A stretch of DNA of 6,237 nt, taken from contig JAFZAR010000108.1 of assembly GCA_017557085.1 (NCBI GenBank), positions 1 to 6,237 of the forward strand, in the 5' to 3' direction. The notes beneath the pieces were generated by a model that saw only the letters and a program-made list of their open reading frames with translations, was not told the origin of the DNA and did no database searches. The DNA comes from Verrucomicrobiota bacterium (GTDB lineage: Bacteria > Verrucomicrobiota > Verrucomicrobiia > Limisphaerales > UBA1412). The position numbers and the translations under genes were made by a program. This document shows positions 1 through 5,524 of this stretch, in pieces. Within the stretch, counting starts at the first letter, position 1. Each line of letters starts with the position of its first letter.

Positions 1-429
1 AAGGAGATTTCCGCCGGACATTTTAACATTCTGGCACAGAGCAAACTTGATGTTATTGATAGAAGCGTGGCGCGCTCCGATGTTCAGGACGATTGTTGTG
101 GAATCATTGGACAGGCGCAGCGTTTTATTCTTTTGAGTCCAGGCGGCGCGCATTCCGTGTTTCTTGCCCCAGGTGACGACATTCTGATAGCCGGAGGTGC
201 TGTCAGTTGTGACTTTAGGCTGCGCTTGGGTTGTTGATTTTGTTGTTGCTTTCGAGGTAGCGGCCTGTGTTTTTGTGGTTTGGGTCTGTTTCTTTTTGGG
301 AATCGAAACAGGCCGTGCGGTACCGGTCTGTTGTTTGGTGGTCGCGGCATTCGTGACGCATGGATTCCAGCAGCAAAGAACAGCGGCGATCAGCAGGAAA
401 CTGATCCTGGTCAAAAAAGTTTTTTTCAT
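1..429 (-). CDS. Secreted protein, N-terminal part of a probable cell-wall amidase / stalk-domain protein (partial)
   Basis: Reading the minus strand from ATG at 429-427 gives 143 codons that stay open to the window edge, so the C-terminal part is missing. Residues 1-28 form a clear signal peptide: MKK start, hydrophobic core FLLIAAVL, and likely cleavage after VTNA. There is no good lipobox. Residues about 29-80 are a low-complexity linker rich in Thr, Lys and Gln. From about 84 a folded domain begins (VVTWGKKHGMRAAW, then TLRLSND, IVLNIGARHASINNIKF). This resembles the small beta domain (copper amine oxidase N-terminal-like or AMIN-like) that precedes N-acetylmuramoyl-L-alanine amidase domains in PVC bacteria. 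The amidase itself is not visible, so this call is an inference. The basic linker would suit binding to wall or outer-membrane polyanions. An in-frame ATG at 438-436 would add three residues; neither start has a clear Shine-Dalgarno sequence. The gene starts 20 bases after the co-chaperone gene and is probably cotranscribed with it. Confidence 0.6.
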   Translation of the reverse strand, partial: MKKTFLTRISFLLIAAVLCCWNPCVTNAATTKQQTGTARPVSIPKKKQTQTTKTQAATSKATTKSTTQAQPKVTTDSTSGYQNVVTWGKKHGMRAAWTQKNKTLRLSNDSTTIVLNIGARHASINNIKFALCQNVKMSGGNLL

Positions 430-449
430 AAGAATCATTATGTTTAAGA

Positions 450-1040
450 TTATACGGCTAATTGGACTAATTTCTCCCGGATTTGATCGGTCCAGCGGTT
501 GATATAGCTGGCGGAGCGGTAGATCTCCTCCAGTCGTTCCAGCGGCATCGGAGCACCGTTATCCAGATCGGTGTTCATGTGCTTGAGTTCCTCCTCTAGT
601 TTGGAGCTGATTTCATTCAGCCGGTCTTGCAGTTCCGTCAGCTTGTCCGTCCATTCCATCTGCTCCACAAAGCGTTTGGCCTTCAGGATAGGGGAATCGG
701 TCTGAGGCTGTTTTTCCAGAAACGCGGCCGCCTGGGCACAGGTCTGACCGATCTGCATAAAGAGATCACTTGTTCCGGGCGGGATCCTTTGCACGTCCGA
801 AGGCGGTTTGCCCGTTTCCAGTTCGATCAAATGCAACAGACGATCCCGTGTATGGCTCAGACACTGATAAGCGGCATTCAGCTCCGTGTACCGTGCGCTG
901 ATCCGTTCACGTTCCTCCGGTGTTGCCTGTGGAAATTTATCCGGATGGCTCCGGGCGCTCATCTCCATGAATTTGTCCTTCAGCAACCCTGTGTCTATCC
1001 AAGGCTTGCGTGGTTCATCCAATAGAGCAAAATAATCCAT
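450..1040 (-). CDS. HscB-like J-domain co-chaperone
   Basis: This 196-residue protein begins with a J domain of the HscB type. It opens with MDYFALL, has the HPD motif at residues 32-34 inside SHPDKF, and continues with the helix YTELNAAYQCLS and a following DRLLHLIEL. J domains stimulate the ATPase of an Hsp70 partner; HscB proper serves Fe-S cluster transfer with HscA and IscU in the cytoplasm. The C-terminal half (about 95-196) is predicted helical and highly charged, with a possible coiled coil near 132-158. I cannot see the classic IscU-binding signature of HscB in it. At 196 residues it is longer than typical HscB (about 170). No hscA, iscU or ferredoxin gene lies in the window, so a true Fe-S role is unproven and a general DnaJ-family name would also fit. 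The start is supported by a strong Shine-Dalgarno. The gene for a probable envelope protein follows after 20 bases. Confidence 0.75.
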   Translation of the reverse strand: MDYFALLDEPRKPWIDTGLLKDKFMEMSARSHPDKFPQATPEERERISARYTELNAAYQCLSHTRDRLLHLIELETGKPPSDVQRIPPGTSDLFMQIGQTCAQAAAFLEKQPQTDSPILKAKRFVEQMEWTDKLTELQDRLNEISSKLEEELKHMNTDLDNGAPMPLERLEEIYRSASYINRWTDQIREKLVQLAV

Positions 1041-1044
1041 TTTA

Positions 1045-1051
1045 CCTCCCC
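1045..1051 (-). promoter_or_regulatory. Ribosome binding site of the HscB-like gene
   Basis: On the minus strand GGGGAGG lies four bases before the ATG at 1040-1038. It is the best Shine-Dalgarno in the window and fixes the start of the co-chaperone gene. Confidence 0.75.
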
Positions 1052-1057
1052 AACCCG

Positions 1058-1086
1058 ATGCTAACGGTTTTGGAAAAAGTTTTCAA
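1058..1086 (-). promoter_or_regulatory. Weak candidate promoter of the co-chaperone/amidase unit
   Basis: On the minus strand TTGAAA (1086-1081) is followed after 17 bases by TAGCAT (1063-1058). A start point about seven bases further on would leave a leader of only about 10 bases, with the Shine-Dalgarno at its very 5' end, which makes the call doubtful. Another -35-like TTGACA (1093-1088) has no matching -10 element, and a TATAAA further upstream (1130-1125) could be an alternative -10. The rest of the 1041-1156 gap is AT-rich and holds nothing else that I recognise. Confidence 0.3.
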
Positions 1087-1156
1087 CTGTCAAAAACAAA
1101 ATCTATCAAGTTTTTCACATCTTGTTTATATTCACTATACTGTGTGATGGAAAAGA

Positions 1157-2446
1157 TCAATCTTTCAGACAGGCCAGCGGGATGATCTTGACACCGTCTT
1201 TCCGGGTATAAGCCATGTTCCCTCCTGTTAGAATAATAAGCAAATCAGGTTCTTTTAGAGGAACTTGTTTTTCAGTTTTATTATATTCTTGTATCAGTTT
1301 TTTCAATTTAAGGAGATGCTCCGCTCCGACCTCGATCTCGCGGCTGCCCAGTTTACATTCGATCAGAGCATATCTGCCATCAGCAAGGTGCAGGACGATA
1401 TCCGCTTCCAGACCGTAGCGGTCATGGTAATAGGAAATGTTGCTTCCAAAATCCTGACAGTAAACTTTCAAATCTCGCACACACATCGATTCAAAAATAT
1501 AACCGAATGTTTTCAGATCTGTTTGCAGTGCTTGGGGATTGAGGCCCAGAGCGACTACGGCTACAGAAGGATCGCAAAATTCATGCTTGGGACTGTTCTT
1601 GATGGCGGAGGAGGATCGTATGGAAGGAGACCATGCGTTGATATCTTCGATGACGAATAGTTTTTCCAAAGCGGTGACATATTCATCAAAAGTATTGCGG
1701 GCAAGAGTTTCTGTATGGGAAAGGATGTCCTGGATCATTCCTGATTTCTTAGCCAGCGTGGAAATGTTTCTTGCGTAAGACCGAAGGATGAGTCTGGTCA
1801 GAGTTGGATCCCGCTGAACATTATCTACCGTGGAAATATCGTTTTGACATATCGCGTTAAGATAATCCTGGGCGATCAGCAGCTTGGCCTGGTCATCGGG
1901 AATGGAAATCGCGGTAGGCCATCCGCCGCGGCAGGCCGCGAAAATCAGATCTTCCACGGACATCTTGGATTGTTTGCCGTCAATATCATATTCCGGATCA
2001 TCAAACAACTTTTTGAGAGAAATCTCTCCTGTGGATTCCAGGGATTCATATAAGCTCATCGGATACATCTTCATCCGGGTGATCCGTCCTGTGCCGGAGT
2101 GAAGGATCTGGGTTTTGTCGATAGAGGTGGAACCTGTCAGGATGAATTGTCCAGGTTGTCTTCTTTTATCAACAGCGATCCTGACTGCGTCCCACAATAT
2201 GGGAGCATCCTACCATTCATCCAGCAGCCGGGGAGTCTCACCCTTCAGCAAAAGCGAGGGTTTGACTTCTGCTGTTTTCAGAAGTGCCTCTCTTTCATCT
2301 GGATCCTGCAAGCGCAGGATGCTGTGTGACTGCATTTCTGCGGTAGTGGTCTTGCCGCACCATTTAGGGCCTTCCACCAAAACCGCGCCAAATACGTTCA
2401 ACAGCAATTTCAGCCTTTGATCAACTATTCTGCTTAGATATTGCAT
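1157..2446 (-). pseudogene. AAA_14/DUF4143 family ATPase interrupted by one in-frame amber codon
   Basis: From ATG at 2446-2444 the frame codes for 429 residues with one TAG at codon 79 (2212-2210). Walker A is GPKWCGKT at residues 26-33. Walker B is RLLDEW at 73-78, directly before the stop. The frame resumes without shift as DAPILWDAVR and continues through FILTGS (101-106), a GRITRMKMYPMSLYES block, and a C-terminal DUF4143 region. That region has a restriction-nuclease-like EAD...IECK motif (D349, E363, K365). Family members usually read DEWQ here, so CAG (Gln) to TAG is the simplest explanation. Total length fits the family norm of roughly 400-430 residues. Products would be a 78-residue stub and, if translation restarted (for example TTG at 2197), a protein without the ATP site. 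A TTG at 2452 is a less likely start. The physiological role of the family is not firmly known, and these genes are commonly accessory. Sequencing error or suppression remains possible. Confidence 0.85.
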
Positions 2447-2465
2447 AGTCAAAGCAACTCAGTGA

Positions 2466-2494
2466 AATATATGCACTTTTATTTACTTATGCAA
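2466..2494 (-). promoter_or_regulatory. Candidate sigma-70 promoter of the ATPase gene
   Basis: On the minus strand TTGCAT (2494-2489) and TATATT (2471-2466) are separated by 17 bases, a good fit to the housekeeping consensus. Transcription would start near 2459, leaving a leader of about 13 bases before the ATG at 2446. No clear Shine-Dalgarno is present. The array of three direct repeats lies directly upstream of the -35 element. Confidence 0.5.
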
Positions 2495-2500
2495 GTTTAT

Positions 2501-2569
2501 TGAGCATTTTTGTGGTATTTCATTGAGCATTTTTGTGGCATTTTACTGAGCATTTTTGTGATGACTATT
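2501..2569. repeat. Three tandem 23-base direct repeats sharing a 14-base core
   Basis: Units begin at 2501, 2524 and 2547, an exact 23-base period. All three start with the identical core TGAGCATTTTTGTG. Units 1 and 2 match at 20 of 23 positions, and all three differences are C/T. Unit 3 diverges after the core. The stop codon of the glycoside hydrolase (2567-2565) falls in the tail of unit 3, and the array ends a few bases upstream of the -35 box of the ATPase gene. The core is not palindromic. Possible roles are repeated protein-binding sites controlling the ATPase gene, or a remnant of an insertion-sequence end; IS21-family ends are known to carry repeated transposase-binding sites. No transposase gene and no inverted partner copy was found in the window. 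The repeat itself is certain; its function is not. Confidence 0.9.
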
Positions 2570-4577
2570 TTTTGTAGATATCCGGGACCTGAGGGAAGAC
2601 GCCTACATGGGTATTTACCCGCCAGTCTAAGATGACATAAAGATGGCGGACATCAAAAGGCTGTTGGATCCAGGTGCGGAAGACGTTGCCTTCACCCCAA
2701 AGGTTTCCGGCAGAGGTATAGTCGCACATCGGCAGGGTATGAAGCGCTCCCGATTCATCTTGTACCGAAACTTCAAATGTAAGCCAAATATTCGGATCCG
2801 GAGAGGGAATCCGTTTTACATCCACAAAGTCACCCCCGGAATGATGAAATTCGTAACGATACATGGGTACTGACTGTGGATCAGGCTGAGGAGGGATCAG
2901 TCGAGAGTCGAAAGACAGCACGAGAGGACCGCGGATCAGGGCTTCATCACCGGTACCGGCCGGTGCGTACTGCACACGGGTGCGCATATCCAGTCCCAGT
3001 TCGATCACATCACCTGTTTTCCATGTGCGTTCGATATGAGCATAAGTTCCGGCGATAATGTATCCTTGATAGGGTTCTCCATTGATGGAAAGAGTGGTTT
3101 GACGGCTCCATCCCGGTATGCGCAGTTTGAGCATAAAGGACTCCGGTCGTTTTAGATCCATGGTAATCTTGACAGAACCTTCTGCCGGGTATTCGGTTTC
3201 ACAGTTCAAGGTCAGTTTCTGCCGTGCCGGCGTTTGGATTTGGGCTTTCAGCGGTGCATAGAGATTAACAGCCGGACCCTCCGCAGTTTCCATAATGGCC
3301 CAGTAAGGTGTCAGCATCAGCGCGCGCGGGCCATTTGCCACACAGCAGCTGGAACCTATCTCCGGGAACTGGATATGGCTGGCAGTACGTTCACCCATCA
3401 ATGGAGTGAAGTACGCCCACCAGTTGCCTTGCGGCATTTGAGCGGCGATCAAGGCGTTATAGAGCGTGATCTCCATTTCATCGGCATAGCGGCTTTCCCC
3501 GGTCAGGCGCAGCAGCTGGTACAGATATTTCAGCCAGGTCGCGGTGACACAAGTTTCCATGGCATGGTACATCGGTTCTGTCTGGCGTTTGCGTGTATTA
3601 CACCAGATCTCTGCCATACTGCCGGAGCCGATGATGGTGATCTCATCCCGCAGGATGTTTTCCGCTAATTTCTTGCAGGCATCAAAGTAATAATCATTTC
3701 CTGTGGCGCGGTACAGTTCACACAGTCCTTCAAAACAGGAAGTCATCTCGTAGGCTTTGGGGGCTCCGCTCATTTTCCACATGGCTACATCCCCGAAAAC
3801 ATTTTGAATGAGGCGCAGTCCTGTTGGAGAAAGCCGGTTCGGATGATCCCACGAACGGACGATGGTATCCGCGAATTCCAGATAGCGGGGTTCACCTGTC
3901 CGCTGATAGAGCAGAACGATTGGTTCCAGAACAGAGCAGGAATCCAGACCTTTCCAGCCGACCCATCCGGTGGCGGCGATATTTTTGCCGCTGGTGGCAC
4001 CGATCTCTTCGATGAGGCAGTCTGCCGCGCGGCAGGCAGATTCCAGCACCTTCTGATTCCCGGTTTGATCAAAGTTTGCGATCATTCCCAGCAGAGCGTA
4101 TTTTCTGCCCCAGATATTCCAGAAACCATCCGTGCGATGTTCTTTTTCAGCGTCATTCGTCCCAATATAACCGTCATCGGCTTGGGTTTGGATCAGTTTA
4201 GCGATGGCATCCTCTACGATTTTCTGATGTTCGGGCTGTTGTGTGTATCCATAGGCCAGCATGGCAGAAGTGTACCACTTGCCCCAGAATTCTCCGCGGA
4301 ATCCTCCCATGCCGTCATTGCGGATCTTGAACGGTTCCACGCAGGCATCGACATTCTGAAGCATTACTCGATTGCTGACGCACAGATCTAGCTTGTGTCC
4401 CAGGTAACCGCTGATCTGGATTTGTCCCGGTGGCAGAGGGCTGAGCTTATCCTGGCAGACCAGTTTCAAAGGAGTTCCCGCAAAAGTGGTTGGAGTATTG
4501 TTAGTGCCGCTTGCCGGGACGATGGATATCATACTCAGATATAAGACAAAAATAAATGAATGGATAGAAGTTTTCAT
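2565..4577 (-). CDS. Secreted GH127-type (DUF1680) beta-L-arabinofuranosidase-like glycoside hydrolase
   Basis: This 670-residue protein has a signal peptide (residues 1-24, hydrophobic core FIFVLYLSMISIV, likely cleavage after ASG), so it acts in the periplasm or outside the cell. The body is a DUF1680 (alpha/alpha)6 barrel with typical blocks such as GGFRGEFWGKW (91-101) and QADDGYIGT (132-140). The expected catalytic set is present: Glu323 (MAEIW) as acid/base, Glu341 and Cys343 (ETC), and Cys411-Cys412 (SSCCVANG). These match Glu322, Glu338, Cys340, Cys417 and Cys418 of the characterised enzyme HypBA1, where a zinc-bound cysteine is the nucleophile. The C-terminal third is predicted beta-rich and contains the family block LIRGPLVLSFD. 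Known relatives remove beta-L-arabinofuranose from plant glycans; the exact substrate here cannot be read from sequence, and related families such as GH146 are possible. AGGA (4591-4588 region) lies seven bases before the ATG. The gene stands alone: no transporter or second hydrolase adjoins it. It ends in TAG. Confidence 0.88.
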   Translation of the reverse strand: MKTSIHSFIFVLYLSMISIVPASGTNNTPTTFAGTPLKLVCQDKLSPLPPGQIQISGYLGHKLDLCVSNRVMLQNVDACVEPFKIRNDGMGGFRGEFWGKWYTSAMLAYGYTQQPEHQKIVEDAIAKLIQTQADDGYIGTNDAEKEHRTDGFWNIWGRKYALLGMIANFDQTGNQKVLESACRAADCLIEEIGATSGKNIAATGWVGWKGLDSCSVLEPIVLLYQRTGEPRYLEFADTIVRSWDHPNRLSPTGLRLIQNVFGDVAMWKMSGAPKAYEMTSCFEGLCELYRATGNDYYFDACKKLAENILRDEITIIGSGSMAEIWCNTRKRQTEPMYHAMETCVTATWLKYLYQLLRLTGESRYADEMEITLYNALIAAQMPQGNWWAYFTPLMGERTASHIQFPEIGSSCCVANGPRALMLTPYWAIMETAEGPAVNLYAPLKAQIQTPARQKLTLNCETEYPAEGSVKITMDLKRPESFMLKLRIPGWSRQTTLSINGEPYQGYIIAGTYAHIERTWKTGDVIELGLDMRTRVQYAPAGTGDEALIRGPLVLSFDSRLIPPQPDPQSVPMYRYEFHHSGGDFVDVKRIPSPDPNIWLTFEVSVQDESGALHTLPMCDYTSAGNLWGEGNVFRTWIQQPFDVRHLYVILDWRVNTHVGVFPQVPDIYKK

Positions 4578-4604
4578 CAGACGATCCTTAATCGTTACGC
4601 CCGT

Positions 4605-4632
4605 AATATAGTAAAAACAAAACCTTTGTAAA
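4605..4632 (-). promoter_or_regulatory. Candidate sigma-70 promoter of the glycoside hydrolase gene
   Basis: On the minus strand TTTACA (4632-4627) and TATATT (4610-4605) are separated by 16 bases. Transcription would start near 4598, giving a leader of about 20 bases that contains the Shine-Dalgarno. No obvious operator palindrome is visible around it. The remaining divergent gap toward the STAS gene is AT-rich. It holds TAAAAT at 4693-4698 as a possible -10 for that gene, without a convincing -35, and a weak imperfect hairpin at about 4688-4704. Confidence 0.5.
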
Positions 4633-4718
4633 AGAACGAAATCCCATACTTCTAAAAAAAGTTTATGACTTTTATTTTGGGGAGAGCTTTTTTAAAATAA
4701 GCCCGTCTTTGGGTGACT

Positions 4719-5021
4719 ATGGAACTGAAGAAAACAAGAACAGGGGATCAACTCGTTGTTGAGTTTTGCGGACGACTGGATACTTACAGCACTCCTGACG
4801 CGGAGGAGGAAATGCGTGGTATCCTGGGTGGCGTGAAACACCTGGAGCTGGATTTTAAGGAGCTCACTTTTGTTTCCAGCGCGGGTCTGCGTCTGCTGCT
4901 CATCATTCAGCAGAACGTCACCGGTAAAGGCGGCACAATGATCATCACCCATGTCGATCAGGAGGTAATGAATATCCTCACTATGTCCGGGTTCGATAAG
5001 ATCCTGACGATCAATCCGTAA
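4719..5021 (+). CDS. STAS-domain protein, anti-sigma factor antagonist type
   Basis: This 100-residue protein is a single STAS domain of the SpoIIAA/RsbV kind. It has a short N-terminal beta-strand region (DQLVVEFCGRLDTYSTPDAE), the strand LELDFKELTFV, and the conserved loop VSSAGLRLLL. The second Ser of that loop (Ser54 from this start) aligns with the serine phosphorylated by anti-sigma kinases in SpoIIAA and RsbV. A switch role is therefore expected: when unphosphorylated it would bind a partner and free a sigma factor or another target. No anti-sigma kinase, phosphatase or sigma gene is next to it, so the partner is unknown, and in Gram-negative bacteria such proteins also regulate non-sigma targets. 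ATG at 4719 is preferred over an in-frame GTG at 4713; neither has a good Shine-Dalgarno. The gene is divergent from the hydrolase and converges on the phosphoesterase gene, with 5 bases between stop codons. Confidence 0.88.
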   Translation: MELKKTRTGDQLVVEFCGRLDTYSTPDAEEEMRGILGGVKHLELDFKELTFVSSAGLRLLLIIQQNVTGKGGTMIITHVDQEVMNILTMSGFDKILTINP

Positions 5022-5027
5022 CCGGTT
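5020..5027. other. Palindrome AACCGGTT between two convergent stop codons
   Basis: The TAA of the STAS gene (5019-5021) and the TAA of the phosphoesterase gene (5029-5027) frame an exact 8-base palindrome. It is too short to act as a terminator and has no T-run. No Rho-independent terminator is visible for either gene, so transcripts from the two strands probably overlap. Confidence 0.6.
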
Positions 5028-5524
5028 TACACACTGATGTGTTCGGCTATGGCTGCTTCGGGGGAGAGGTGCAGCAGTCCGATGGACGGTGCATGACCGC
5101 CGCGCGGCCGGGTCGGTGAGCCGGGGTTGAAATACAACACTCCCTTTTCTTCTTTATTCACAGGGCGATGGATATGGCCAAAGATGGCGATTTGGGGATC
5201 ACAGCGGAACCAGCGCTCATAGGCTCCCATGGACAGATTGTCAGGATTCCCATCACCGAGGTTGTGGATCATAAAGATACGGTAGCCTCCAATGACGGTG
5301 GAAAGCGACCGCGGCAGTTCATCACCCCATTCCAGCGGATCGCAGTTGCCGCAGACGGCTGTGACCGGCGCGATCTGCCTGAGCTGATCCAGAATATCCC
5401 GGCAGACGATATCGCCGGCATGGAGGATGCGGTCCACTCCGCGCAGCTGACGCAGTACGGTCTCGTTCAGCACGTCATGCGTGTCGGACAGCACGCCGAT
5501 GGTCATTAGTTCAGGCTTTTGCAT
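5027..5524 (-). CDS. YfcE/MJ0936-type metallophosphoesterase
   Basis: This 165-residue protein of the calcineurin-like phosphoesterase superfamily has the size usual for the YfcE/UPF0025 group. Metal-binding motifs appear in order: SDTHD (Asp14, His16), HAGD (Asp38), CGNCD (Asn60), MIHN (His87) and FGHIH (His117, His119), then NPGSPTRPR near the end. Characterised relatives are cytoplasmic, manganese-dependent phosphodiesterases active on artificial substrates, with no firmly known natural substrate. In the His87 region most relatives read HGH; here it is followed by NLGDGNPDN, which may alter the substrate pocket, although the metal ligand is kept. ATG at 5524 overlaps the end of the flippase-like gene by 14 bases, which suggests translational coupling. 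ATG at 5506 (MTIGVLSDTHD) is an equally good start by family alignment and would give 159 residues. I see no strong Shine-Dalgarno for either. Confidence 0.87.
   Translation of the reverse strand: MQKPELMTIGVLSDTHDVLNETVLRQLRGVDRILHAGDIVCRDILDQLRQIAPVTAVCGNCDPLEWGDELPRSLSTVIGGYRIFMIHNLGDGNPDNLSMGAYERWFRCDPQIAIFGHIHRPVNKEEKGVLYFNPGSPTRPRGGHAPSIGLLHLSPEAAIAEHISV

Noticed and set aside
84..350. Minus-strand frame of 88 codons rich in Pro, Arg and Gln
   Set aside because: It is out of frame with the signal-peptide protein starting at 429, which explains the region better and remains open to the window edge.
197..502. Plus-strand hydrophobic frame that looks like a small membrane protein
   Set aside because: Its Val/Phe-rich stretch is the antisense image of the Thr/Lys/Gln linker codons, and it runs into the end of the co-chaperone gene.
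627..1025. Plus-strand open frame of 132 codons opposite the co-chaperone gene
   Set aside because: Composition is odd and no domain is recognisable, while the opposite strand carries a clear J domain with a strong Shine-Dalgarno.
1152..1165. Inverted repeat AAAGAT-CA-ATCTTT at the end of the ATPase gene, considered as a terminator
   Set aside because: The stem is AT-rich, the loop has two bases and no T-run follows.
1265..1660. Plus-strand frame of 131 codons opposite the ATPase gene
   Set aside because: The minus strand shows conserved DUF4143 motifs over the same bases.
2501..2569. CRISPR array
   Set aside because: There are only three copies, with a 14-base core and 9-base gaps, and no cas genes; the geometry does not fit CRISPR.
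3804..4391. Long plus-strand open frame of 195 codons inside the hydrolase gene
   Set aside because: It lies opposite a well-supported gene with catalytic motifs, has no recognisable domain and no ribosome binding site; it is an antisense shadow.
4688..4704. Hairpin-like GCTTTTTTAAAATAAGC before the STAS gene, considered as a terminator or riboswitch
   Set aside because: The stem is short, imperfect and AT-rich, and both neighbouring genes point away from it.
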